NCBI GenBank assembly: GCA_900539755.1
Contig: UQDC01000003.1
Location: 201,210 to 265,209, forward strand
DNA length: 64,000 nucleotides
From: an uncultured Alistipes sp.
GTDB lineage: Bacteria > Bacteroidota > Bacteroidia > Bacteroidales > Rikenellaceae
Direction of reading: 5' to 3'
The position numbers were made by a program, and so were the translations under genes. Below the pieces are notes generated by a model, which did no database searches, was not told the DNA's origin, and saw only the letters and a list, made by a program, of their open reading frames with translations. Shown piece after piece: positions 5,833-13,170 of the stretch; positions within the stretch are counted from its first letter, which is position 1; every line of letters starts with the position of its first letter.

Positions 5833-6990
5833 TTAGTTTACACGTGGCTTGTGTCCGTCTTTTGTTACAAGATCCAAAGCGTTTATTAAGTTTGACAGTA
5901 TCGGGTTTACAGCTGCCATACTTTGCAAAATACGCTCTTCCTTTATCGGTGGTGGTACGGTCTCCATTTGGTATTGAGGCCCGCAAGCGAACTGCATTTG
6001 CTTTTGTATTCGGTCTCGTCTGCATCGTATTAGATAGTCCGCTATATCGTATCCGTTTTCCCTTTCTTGTCCGGTTGCTATTTCTTCTAGTATATCGGAA
6101 ACGCTCAAAGAAAACCCAACTTTCCGGGCTATTGATTCCCCTTTTTCCTTCCAAGCGTCAAAGGCTCCGAGATCAGGAAATAATACGACATTGCGTCCTT
6201 TCAGGCATTCGCACTTTTCGGACTTCAAATTCTGTTTTCCACCCGTTGCAAGCCAAATATATTCCGGCATAAATCCGCTTCCTATAACGGCTGATTTTTC
6301 ACCTTCAACGAGGCATACTGTATCCTCTGGACGCTTTCTCAAAAGGTGCTCCCCGAATAGGCACTGAGACAAAGTCCAGGAATCGATGAGCATTCCGGCC
6401 CGCTTCATCTTTGCGTGCATCCAATCAATCGCCCCGCTTTCCTTTTTGATACGTTTCCCTGTGTCCGGATTGTATCGCATTATTTTCCCGGTTCGGATTC
6501 TGTTTTGTGAATCAATCTGCCAAAAGATAACGGACCCGTTCCCCGTGCAGCCTAAATAATATTCTGACATCAGCCGCTGTATTGTAGGACAATCCATAAA
6601 ATAGTGATCAAAGAGAGAAAGCAGGAAGCGAACGAAATCTGAGTTATACCCCAAATATTGGGAAACGTATTTCCCCGGGATTGTATCAATGCTGATATGC
6701 TGGTTTTCATCTTTTTTTATTGCATTCGAAAATGCAGACTTTTTATGGCTATACCCTGTATCATCTGGTCGGTATTCCGACCTATTTTCCGGGTGATCCT
6801 TGAAATATTGTGAGGGGGTATAATGGTATCCGCACTTATCCTCCCGGTTGCATCGGCCAACATCAGGCGATATGTGCTGTCCGGTCTCGGTATCGATATA
6901 CCGGGCAAATACCCTTTTTTGGTGACAGGCCGGGCAATCGTACCGGCTTCCCGGTCCCTTGTATTCTTCGAGCTTATATCGGTGATTCAT
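5833..6990 (-). CDS. DUF6371 protein with zinc ribbon and Toprim-like region (primase-like)
   Basis: A 385-residue protein. The N terminus carries a zinc ribbon: CPAC (C19, C22) and CNREDKC (C47, C53). A Toprim-like segment near residues 225-270 has CLVEGEKSAVIGS with the conserved glutamate, and a later LFPDLGAFDAW in place of the usual DxD. This is the layout of DUF6371 proteins and of CHC2-type primases. Mobile elements of Bacteroidota often carry them beside a replicative helicase. It probably primes or initiates DNA synthesis with the P4-type protein encoded upstream, from which it is separated by the iteron region. A primase activity is inferred, not shown. Confidence 0.75.
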   Translation of the reverse strand: MNHRYKLEEYKGPGSRYDCPACHQKRVFARYIDTETGQHISPDVGRCNREDKCGYHYTPSQYFKDHPENRSEYRPDDTGYSHKKSAFSNAIKKDENQHISIDTIPGKYVSQYLGYNSDFVRFLLSLFDHYFMDCPTIQRLMSEYYLGCTGNGSVIFWQIDSQNRIRTGKIMRYNPDTGKRIKKESGAIDWMHAKMKRAGMLIDSWTLSQCLFGEHLLRKRPEDTVCLVEGEKSAVIGSGFMPEYIWLATGGKQNLKSEKCECLKGRNVVLFPDLGAFDAWKEKGESIARKVGFSLSVSDILEEIATGQERENGYDIADYLIRCRRDRIQKQMQFACGPQYQMETVPPPIKEERILQSMAAVNPILSNLINALDLVTKDGHKPRVN

Positions 6991-7009
6991 GCCTTGAAAT
7001 CGTTGAGGT

Positions 7010-7175
7010 GAAAATTAAAAATGTTTTTTTACCTACATTATGTACATTTTCTACACTTGCTACACCGCACGAACTATCCGGACAATGTAAGAAAGTGTTA
7101 TTTTTCTACATTCTGTAAGTATGTGTAAATCAAATAAAAACATTTTTATAATGTAGGTAGTGTAGGAAATGTAGC
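7010..7175. other. Probable replication origin: opposed 9-bp iteron arrays
   Basis: Bases 7010-7048 repeat 865-903 exactly. TACATT/TACATT/TACACT/TACACC start at 7034, 7043, 7052 and 7061 (period 9). The inverted array AATGTA/AGTGTA/AATGTA starts at 7150, 7159 and 7168 (period 9). Between them lie about 80 bases of mostly AT-rich sequence with further single units at 7084 and 7107. The region lies between the DUF6371 and P4-helicase genes and has no gene. Iterons flanking an AT-rich core are what a P4-alpha-like initiator would bind. Confidence 0.7.
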
Positions 7176-7195
7176 TGGAAAAACTTTTTTAATTT

Positions 7196-8695
7196 TTACA
7201 CTGTCCCGAGTTTTACGCACTGTACCGCATTCCCCGGGGATATTCTTTTTACATTATACCCGTACCCTTTCAAACGTTTTGATACAGTCTTTGAGGAGCA
7301 AACGGAATATCCGTTTTCCTGGCAGTAGGTTTTGTATTCCTGGTATAGGGTTTTCAGTAGTACGAAACTACCTGTATCGGGTCTATATCCTTCCTCCTCG
7401 AGGAACATAGCCACACTGTCAGCTTCCCGGCGGAACTCGTTCACCTGGTTGTCTATCTGCTCGGAATCAGAAAACCGCCTTTGTTCAAGCAGCCGCCTCA
7501 ACCCTTCCAGCATCCAATTGAAAACTCCGCTTAACTCTGTTTGTATGATCTTCGTTGATAGTTCTGGGTCCTGCTCTGCCTTGGGTATAGTTTGAGTAAA
7601 TGGGAATATCAGAAAGCGCCTGAAAAATGCTTCTGTATTTTCTACCTCTTTAGGTAGTTCGTTGCAGTTAAACATCAGCTTGGCGTAATTCATCATAGTA
7701 AATGGCTGGCCGTATATTTGCCTCGCTTGGATCGGTTCACCGCTAGCCAACTGTTTAAATGTGGAGGCCTCCAATTTTCCGTTAATCTCGGAGGCATAAT
7801 TGAGTAGCTTATTTGATAAGCTTGCCCGTTCGTAACTATCTACTTTTGTAAGACTTTGCAAAGAGTAGTTGCAAATATTATCCCCCCCGATCAAAGCCTG
7901 AATAATGTCAAAAAATACGCTTTTCCCATTGGCGCCGCCGCCGTACAATATTGCAACCTTTTCGAGCTTCAGCCCATTTGTGAAAATGTACCCCACATAT
8001 TCCGCCAATACTTTACGGCTTTCCTTATCTGGTAATACCCTTTTTAGATACTTGTCAAATAAAGGGCACGTAGCATTGGGATCATATGAGAATGGAAGCT
8101 GGTATTTTAAAAAGTCCTCCCGGCGTTGCTCTCTTAGCTGCTGGCTTGTGTCTGTTATCTCAAATGTCCCGTTTTGCAAATTAATAAGCGTTACCCCCTC
8201 GGTTATTTCCGGGGTTGGCATATTGGCCATTGTCATAAATTGCTTGTATAGCTCATCCCGCGTTTTGTAATATTTGCCCTCAAACTCCGGAATACCGATT
8301 TTTATAGCGGCCTCAGCAAGGAATATTTTTAATGTTTCTATATCCAGCGTTTGCCAATATCGCCCGTTATACAAATAGGTGAAACCGTCCTTTATGCAAA
8401 GCCCCCAATTATTGTCAGTCGCTTTCGAAATTATTTCATCAATGGAAATAATAACGTATATTTTCCGGGTTAGCTTTGCGTCCTCGTCCAATCCTGCACG
8501 CCCCCGAAAATCTACGGTTTCGAATTGGTCCAATAAATCGGCTAATACCTTCCGGCAACTCAACCCCTGTAATTCCTTTGCTTTCTTTAGGGTCTTTTCC
8601 TCTCTCATTTTCTTATCCCGGGTCCCTATATCCGTTGTTATCATTTTCAAAAAATCCCTGCTTTCAAGTGCCGGTGCGGTATTATTTATTCCCAT
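7196..8695 (-). CDS. P4-family primase/helicase (D5-type superfamily 3 ATPase)
   Basis: A 499-residue protein. The C-terminal helicase module has Walker A GGGANGKS at 252-259, Walker B-like LLNYASEI near 297-304, sensor FNCNELP at about 342-348 and an arginine pair at 359-360. The preceding 200 residues match the D5_N region (for example KYQLPFSYDPNATCPLFDKYL). A winged-helix-like C terminus (about 430-495) includes a DNA-binding segment SSKTVSKRLKGYGYNV. Such proteins load as hexamers at iterons and unwind the origin of phages, plasmids and satellites. The N terminus lacks an evident primase active site, which the DUF6371 gene may supply. It overlaps the preceding gene by 14 bases. Confidence 0.92.
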   Translation of the reverse strand: MGINNTAPALESRDFLKMITTDIGTRDKKMREEKTLKKAKELQGLSCRKVLADLLDQFETVDFRGRAGLDEDAKLTRKIYVIISIDEIISKATDNNWGLCIKDGFTYLYNGRYWQTLDIETLKIFLAEAAIKIGIPEFEGKYYKTRDELYKQFMTMANMPTPEITEGVTLINLQNGTFEITDTSQQLREQRREDFLKYQLPFSYDPNATCPLFDKYLKRVLPDKESRKVLAEYVGYIFTNGLKLEKVAILYGGGANGKSVFFDIIQALIGGDNICNYSLQSLTKVDSYERASLSNKLLNYASEINGKLEASTFKQLASGEPIQARQIYGQPFTMMNYAKLMFNCNELPKEVENTEAFFRRFLIFPFTQTIPKAEQDPELSTKIIQTELSGVFNWMLEGLRRLLEQRRFSDSEQIDNQVNEFRREADSVAMFLEEEGYRPDTGSFVLLKTLYQEYKTYCQENGYSVCSSKTVSKRLKGYGYNVKRISPGNAVQCVKLGTV

Positions 8696-8966
8696 TGCCT
8701 GCCTCCTTTCTGATAAAATATCGTTTGAATCTGCGACCGTATGCCCCGTTTACCCAGAAATCAGAAACGGGGATACCTGATTTTCGAAGGTCTCGGATCA
8801 AGCCTCTGGGATCACATAGGTTTAACTCAGTAGATATTTCAGCGGTTGAACGAGGAAACCCGTCAGATAAGAGAGAAAACAACCTTTTTCTTTGGGGGGG
8901 GAAGTGAGCGTTTATTATCTTTGTTTCGCCGAACTGAAGAGAATCTACTTGTATTGCCGCTTCCAT
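8682..8966 (-). CDS. Winged-helix protein (94 aa)
   Basis: A 94-residue basic protein with a winged helix-turn-helix at about residues 20-80: QRKRLFSLLSDGFPRSTAEI, TELNLCDPRGLIRDLRKSG and a wing GAYGRRFKRYFI. Genes of this type sit directly upstream of the P4-like helicase in many Bacteroidota elements and may help initiator loading or regulate the replication genes; that is inference. Its end overlaps the helicase start by 14 bases. The ATG at 8966 is the only in-frame start after a stop. Confidence 0.7.
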   Translation of the reverse strand: MEAAIQVDSLQFGETKIINAHFPPQRKRLFSLLSDGFPRSTAEISTELNLCDPRGLIRDLRKSGIPVSDFWVNGAYGRRFKRYFIRKEAGNGNK

Positions 8967-9005
8967 TGGGGGCGGCTTTTGTTTTACTATTCATTGCCAA
9001 CCCTC

Positions 9006-9362
9006 CTATTTTTTAGAATTAACACTGTTGGCTAGAGCTAAAGCCGCATCAGATTTGCTCGCAGGCCGTACGGTCCGGCTTTCGATCCATTGCAAAAGCT
9101 CCTTGCGGGAAAAGATAACCCGCCGACCCACTTTCCTGTACGGGATCTCTTTCTTAAATACCAGGTTGTAGAGGTTTTGTTTTGTGGTTGGTATCCCCTG
9201 GTTGGCAAAGAATCTTACTGCATCATCAATCGAAAGGCCGTCCGTTTCTACTGGCTCATTCTTGCGTCTGAAGTCTGCCAATTTCGGGAGAATATCCCGT
9301 ATTGATTCATCGATCAAATTTCGCAACTGCACCGGGGTTACGACTATTACCTGATTTTCCAT
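9006..9362 (-). CDS. Excisionase/AlpA-like helix-turn-helix protein
   Basis: A 118-residue protein. The C-terminal half is a MerR-like excisionase HTH: LSIDDAVRFFANQGIPTTKQ, NLYNLVFKKEIPYRKVGRRV, IFSRKELLQWIES at about residues 43-95. This pattern is the standard form in Bacteroidota integrative elements. The N-terminal 40 residues are a helical extension. It is the first gene of the leftward replication operon. Repeats at 9452-9475 lie 90 bases upstream of its start. Likely roles are directing excision with the integrase or switching the operon on. Confidence 0.85.
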   Translation of the reverse strand: MENQVIVVTPVQLRNLIDESIRDILPKLADFRRKNEPVETDGLSIDDAVRFFANQGIPTTKQNLYNLVFKKEIPYRKVGRRVIFSRKELLQWIESRTVRPASKSDAALALANSVNSKK

Positions 9363-9451
9363 AAAACAGATTTTTTTAACTGTTATAAACCCATTTTTCC
9401 CGGCGTCCCGGGATTTGTATCCGGCTACGGTGCAAATTGACGAAAAAAAGG

Positions 9452-9475
9452 AGTGTAAGAATAAATGTAAGAATA
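9452..9475. repeat. Tandem TGTAAGAATA repeats upstream of the excisionase gene
   Basis: TGTAAGAATA at 9454-9463 and again at 9466-9475, 12 bases apart. Each contains an RRTGTA core like the origin iterons (AGTGTA at 9452, AATGTA at 9464, plus AATGTC at 9481). A possible regulatory or recombination-protein site. Confidence 0.45.
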
Positions 9476-9523
9476 TCAGAAATGTCGTGGAAAGTGCGTT
9501 TTTTTGATCTATTCAAATTTGGA

Positions 9524-9559
9524 CACAAAAAAAGCGCCGGTTTTATTGCCGGCGCTTTT
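9524..9559 (-). terminator. Terminator of the 9563-10340 gene pair
   Basis: Perfect 11-bp stem (9530-9540 with 9549-9559), 8-base loop, seven T residues on the minus strand. It closes the unknown gene pair as its own transcription unit. Confidence 0.85.
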
Positions 9560-9562
9560 GCT

Positions 9563-9982
9563 TTAGTACGTTATCTTAATATCTATCCCGATTTTATTTA
9601 ATAATTCGGAAGCTGCCTTTTTTGCTTGGGGTGTGGGGGTTTGATATGACGCGGTATGTTGGGGCTTTGCGTTGATATTCCCACCTACTACGGCCTCAAC
9701 AAATTCCGCCTTTTTGGTTCTGTCTATGTTTTTACAAAGGCCTGATTTGTCGATTAATGCCATTACCGCCGCCCTACGGTGCATTATCGGCGTGGTTGTG
9801 TACCCCTTTGTTTCGTCCCTTAATTCGATTAATTTGCCATTGATATAAGTTGGATCTGGCAAGGACATAAGTATATTATATCTATCCTCTGGTATATTAT
9901 TACTAAGGATGTCTTTTAGTCCAAAATCAATAATATACATTCTGATCGTTGAAAAGTAGTTACCAATTAATCCTATAGCCAT
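9563..9982 (-). CDS. Unknown protein (139 aa), cargo-position gene B
   Basis: Not recognised. Residues about 60-105 (TTPIMHRRAAVMALIDKSGL, then NIDRTKKAEFVEAVVGG) loosely resemble a helical segment seen in several Bacteroidota mobile-element proteins of unknown role (pattern DKTKxAxFxxxLTG). The C terminus is proline/threonine-rich and then helical. No signal peptide or membrane segment. It overlaps gene A (9960-10340) by 23 bases and ends just before a strong terminator. Its place between integrase and excisionase is a common cargo site in satellites, so a phage-interference or accessory role is possible but not shown. Confidence 0.6.
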   Translation of the reverse strand: MAIGLIGNYFSTIRMYIIDFGLKDILSNNIPEDRYNILMSLPDPTYINGKLIELRDETKGYTTTPIMHRRAAVMALIDKSGLCKNIDRTKKAEFVEAVVGGNINAKPQHTASYQTPTPQAKKAASELLNKIGIDIKITY

Positions 9983-10340
9983 TTGGTGATCTCCGCTTAA
10001 AGTTCTTATAATATCGTTTTTTTTTATCCGTTTCCTTCATACCTTCATATGTTTCAAGGTATAAGGATCGTATACATTGTGCTAAAAACACCCTTCGTGC
10101 CTCCATATCTAAGTGTAGGATGTAATCCTCCATTTCGCCTATAATATCAAAAAAATAGCACGCTAATGCATCTTCTTCATATATATCTATTGGAATTGAA
10201 GGAGTGTGTTTAGATTTCATATACTCTAAAATTTCTGTGGCAGAATCTAAAAAGGCATAGTCTTTTGTTACAACAATATCGTATATTGAACTCAGGTACA
10301 GATATACAATGTCTTCAAATTCACGTATTTTCTTTCTCAT
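9960..10340 (-). CDS. Unknown acidic helical protein (126 aa), cargo-position gene A
   Basis: Not recognised. A strongly helical 126-residue protein: an acidic, aromatic-rich body (residues 1-95, with FEDIVYLYLSSIYDIVVTKD and YEEDALACYFFDIIGEMEDY) and a very basic tail from about 103 (KETDKKKRYYKNFKRRSPNG). No catalytic motif seen. The gene is visibly more AT-rich than the integrase and excisionase genes beside it, suggesting separate acquisition together with gene B, whose start it overlaps. Starts at ATG 10340, 5 bases after the integrase stop. Confidence 0.6.
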   Translation of the reverse strand: MRKKIREFEDIVYLYLSSIYDIVVTKDYAFLDSATEILEYMKSKHTPSIPIDIYEEDALACYFFDIIGEMEDYILHLDMEARRVFLAQCIRSLYLETYEGMKETDKKKRYYKNFKRRSPNGYRINW

Positions 10341-10345
10341 ATTAT

Positions 10346-11569
10346 TTAAAATTTCGTTAGTAGTTCCGCATTCTTTTCCCGTTCTTCTCTCTCGAAAGAG
10401 GCGAGGTAGTTCTCCGTTGTTTTCAGGTCCTGGTGTCCCAGGCTTTCGGAAATGTAGGCTATATTGGCCCCTTCTCGCTTTAGTACGGTGGCGAATGAAT
10501 GCCGGGCGGTGTAGGTTGAAATGCGCTCAATTCCTAACGCTTTGCCGATAGTAGCCATACGCCGATTAATCGCCCGGGTCAGGTATTGCGTTTTGTGTTT
10601 TTGCTCTAAAGCTGTTTCCGTGCCTGAGAGAACCGGAAAAATAAAGCTATCCGGTTGTCGGTCTCTGTTTCCCCATCGGTCTATTATCGCCTGCATCGGC
10701 TCCGAAATAACGGCCCGTATTTCCTTTCGGGTTTTTGTGGTGTGCTCTGTTTTTTGACGGACAAAGCAAATTTCCCCGGCTACAATATCCCGATACCTCA
10801 ACTTTACGAAATCCGCCACGTTAATACCATTACACAGATAGAGAAACAGCCAATAATCCCGGTATTTTGCTATTGCTTGGCTTCCGTCCTTATATCTGGC
10901 TATCTTTCCGATTTGCTCCAATGTAAGGGCCATTTTTCGCCCCTCTCCGGCCTGTATTTCAAACCGGCCTTTCCCGAACGGGTACTGCGAATCCTTGATA
11001 ATACCGGCACGGCGGGCATCGTTCAATATGGCCCGGATCGTTCGGAAATGTATACTTATCGTTGAGGCGGTTTTTTCCTCCTTTATCAGGAAGCGTTCGT
11101 ACTTTCTCAACCAGTCAACCGTTACCGCTTCAAAGGGTATTTTTGTGCCTCTAAAACGTTCTATTCCCTTCAATACATTGTCATATACAAGCATATTACC
11201 AGGGCGTGAATTTGCCCGCAAATCGTCTATTTTGGCCCGAAATGCGGTGTTTACTGTGTCGTTATATCCTGCTTTTAACCGGCTATCCAGCGCATCAAAA
11301 GAAAATCCGGAAACGTATGCAAGTTCTTCAACGTTTTGTCGGACTATATCAAAACTGTTTGCAATACTTTCCCGTGTGGCTCGTAGTTCCCGGTTGCGTG
11401 TCGTTGGCATTGCCTCCCATTGTTCCGGGGTCAAGTCTTTCCCGGTTGGGTAATACTGACGCTTCCTCCTGTATGTAACCCGGATTTTTACCGGGTATGA
11501 TCCGTTCTTTTTAGGCTTGTATTTATCCAATATCGCAGCCACCGTAATACCGTCTTTTGAATACTGCAT
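10346..11569 (-). CDS. int: Tyrosine recombinase (integrase) of the element
   Basis: A site-specific recombinase of the Bacteroidota SAM-like type, about 407 residues from ATG 11569 (MQYSKDGITVAAIL); an upstream GTG at 11599 is less likely. The N-terminal arm-binding region (VKIRVTYRRKRQYYPTGKDL) and core-binding domain precede the catalytic domain. Counted from the GTG, visible catalytic residues are K283 (RQKT), R366 (ARHSFAT), H389 (LGHQ) and nucleophile Y398. The first arginine is replaced by asparagine (CNGINVADF, N260) and the first histidine position by tyrosine. It lies 189 bases from attR, and arm-type repeats overlap its leader. Confidence 0.93.
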   Translation of the reverse strand: MQYSKDGITVAAILDKYKPKKNGSYPVKIRVTYRRKRQYYPTGKDLTPEQWEAMPTTRNRELRATRESIANSFDIVRQNVEELAYVSGFSFDALDSRLKAGYNDTVNTAFRAKIDDLRANSRPGNMLVYDNVLKGIERFRGTKIPFEAVTVDWLRKYERFLIKEEKTASTISIHFRTIRAILNDARRAGIIKDSQYPFGKGRFEIQAGEGRKMALTLEQIGKIARYKDGSQAIAKYRDYWLFLYLCNGINVADFVKLRYRDIVAGEICFVRQKTEHTTKTRKEIRAVISEPMQAIIDRWGNRDRQPDSFIFPVLSGTETALEQKHKTQYLTRAINRRMATIGKALGIERISTYTARHSFATVLKREGANIAYISESLGHQDLKTTENYLASFEREEREKNAELLTKF

Positions 11570-11595
11570 TTGTTCGTATGTTTTTATGTTTGGAT

Positions 11596-11635
11596 ACACA
11601 ACTTCAACACAATTTCAACACAACTTCAACACAAA
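11596..11635 (+). repeat. Right-end arm-type repeats: three tandem 11-bp units
   Basis: ACACAACTTCA, ACACAATTTCA and ACACAACTTCA are contiguous from 11596 to 11628, followed by ACACAAA. An 11-bp period puts the units on one face of the helix. A matching copy lies inside the left end (773-796). They are candidate integrase arm sites that could also autoregulate int. Confidence 0.65.
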
Positions 11636-11757
11636 AGTAGAAAATAACGGTAAATAAAGAAAAGCAGGTAAAAATAAATATCGTATATTTATGGCTGAAA
11701 AACAGTATTTTATAGGAATAAATAAAAATATAGTAAAATAAGGAAAAATAGGCGGAT

Positions 11758-11813
11758 TCTGCCTTACAAGCAGAGGGTCGGGGGTTCGAATCCCTCAGCT
11801 CCCACAAAGAAAA
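11758..11813 (+). repeat. attR: 56-bp direct repeat (tRNA-Val 3' half)
   Basis: Identical to 675-730. It holds only the anticodon arm, T arm and 3' acceptor strand, so it is not a functional tRNA. It marks the right end of the element. Confidence 0.95.
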
Positions 11814-11849
11814 GAGACTTACAGATGATGTAAGTCTCTTTTTTATTTA
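11812..11849 (+). terminator. Original tRNA-Val terminator, displaced by integration
   Basis: 11-bp stem (11812-11822 with 11830-11840), 7-base loop, then TTTTATTTA. It starts in the last two bases of attR, so it would follow the tRNA in an empty site. Confidence 0.8.
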
Positions 11850-12830
11850 TCCATTCACACACTTCAGATCTCTATCCGACAGTAACCACTACTCAGTTAA
11901 TTTTCCTTGCAATCTGAATTTACCACAAAGGACTCTTCGTACATCCAGAGTTTTTTTTAACTTTTTAACGCCCCGCAATTCCACTGCATGTCACATAGCA
12001 CATCACCGTTACAACTATCGCTAAAAGCGCAATTCAAACCGATTCCATTATTACTCTAACCCAACTCTCCTTTGAAGCCACTCTACCGATAGATTCAAAT
12101 TCGCTCAATACACCGCAAAATCTTTACTTTCTACCATTATTCCTATTGACACCGCATTTCTCTTTTATACGCCTTACAATTCAATTTATCAGCTTCTCAA
12201 ACATAACGAATACATATAATCCAACAGCGCAAAACATCAAAACAAATCAGCGTAGCGATTAAAACAGGAAACACATCTACATTGTGTCATATACCACAAC
12301 TCTGTTCAATATATATCACTAATCATTCTCCTCGCCATTTCCCAATACAACAAAAGAAAGTTCCCTATGAATTCCCATAATACCCAAAGACGCAACCCAC
12401 TCACTTTCTCACCAAACAGCTCAACAACCTTGAGACATAGCGATAGCTCTATCATTTATCATTCCTACTTTCTGATCATCTAACAACAAGTGCAATCTAA
12501 ACATCCATAAAGACAAAGAATTAGGCACTGTAACACACACAACCTCATCAAACAATAAAAATGGAATTGACACGTTTACTAAGTAAGCATTGTTAATTCC
12601 TAAAAGCTTGTGCTATCGTATAAATGTATTATAGTCATAATTCAGTCCTGTTCTGAAAAGTTAAAAGACTCAAAGTTTTAGCTAAACAACACCATAAAAC
12701 AACTTTAACAGGGGAAATCTTCACCCACTAAAATAAAACACAAAATAGGTTTTATGTTATATTTATCCACTAAAAATACATAACACGAATATTATGGCCT
12801 ATTTTTTGTTTCATTATTTCTAAGAACACA
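11850..12830. other. About 1 kb without a recognisable gene
   Basis: No open frame of gene-like quality was seen on either strand. The sequence is AT-rich, with C clearly exceeding G on the plus strand and no strong hairpins. No match to tRNA, tmRNA or another RNA was recognised. It lies beside the element's right end and may be decayed coding sequence or host intergenic DNA. Confidence 0.5.
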
Positions 12831-12863
12831 TTTCTCCCTATCGAGAAATATTATTTATCTTTG
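12831..12863 (+). promoter_or_regulatory. Promoter of the 12905 gene
   Basis: TTTC (12831-12834), 21 bases, then a perfect TATCTTTG (12856-12863), 41 bases before the start codon. Confidence 0.65.
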
Positions 12864-12904
12864 TTTGTTGAAAGAATGTCACATTAACCATAAACATTGA
12901 AACT

Positions 12905-13150
12905 ATGCCAAGAGAAAAAATGCCGGATAATCTGCAAGATTTCACTACAATGTACATGCAGAGACCGGTTGCTAAGATCATTGAAGAGCTATTTATTCTC
13001 AAGACCAATAGCCGCGAATTAAAAGTTACCAACCAGAAATTGGCAAAAAACGATCCCACCAAACTCAAAGATGAGATCAAACGTTTACGCGAAATCGAGA
13101 AGAAATACAACAAAATTATGGCATTCGCAACCAACACTGAGGATGCCTAA
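12905..13150 (+). CDS. Small coiled-coil-like orphan protein (81 aa)
   Basis: Not recognised. An 81-residue charged protein, mostly helical; residues about 28-72 (LKTNSRELKVTNQKLAKN, DEIKRLREIEKKYNKIMAFA) look like a helical hairpin or coiled coil with a KNDPTK turn. No signal peptide. It has its own consensus promoter and a strong terminator, so it is very likely expressed as a single gene. It lies 1.1 kb outside the element's right end. Confidence 0.7.
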   Translation: MPREKMPDNLQDFTTMYMQRPVAKIIEELFILKTNSRELKVTNQKLAKNDPTKLKDEIKRLREIEKKYNKIMAFATNTEDA

Positions 13151-13170
13151 ACGCAAAAAAATTGTAATAA

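Larger units (their letters stand above)
675..11757. mobile_element. 11.1-kb integrated element in tRNA-Val (satellite-like)
   Basis: Bounded by 56-bp perfect direct repeats (675-730 and 11758-11813); the left one forms the 3' half of the intact tRNA-Val. The interior contains a tyrosine recombinase next to the right end, an excisionase-like HTH gene, a P4-type primase/helicase, a DUF6371 primase-like gene, RusA, a DUF5681 gene, Fic and HigBA toxin modules, and small unknown genes. No relaxase, type IV secretion, capsid or portal genes are present. This content fits an integrative element that replicates itself and depends on a helper, such as a P4-like or PICI-like satellite, or a mobilizable island using an oriT I cannot see. 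The boundaries and integrase are firm; the satellite reading is inference. Confidence 0.9.

Noticed and set aside
11604..11807. 67-codon minus-strand frame with RDSNPRPSACKA near attR
   Set aside because: It is antisense to the duplicated tRNA-Val 3' half; this peptide is a well-known artefact of tRNA sequences.
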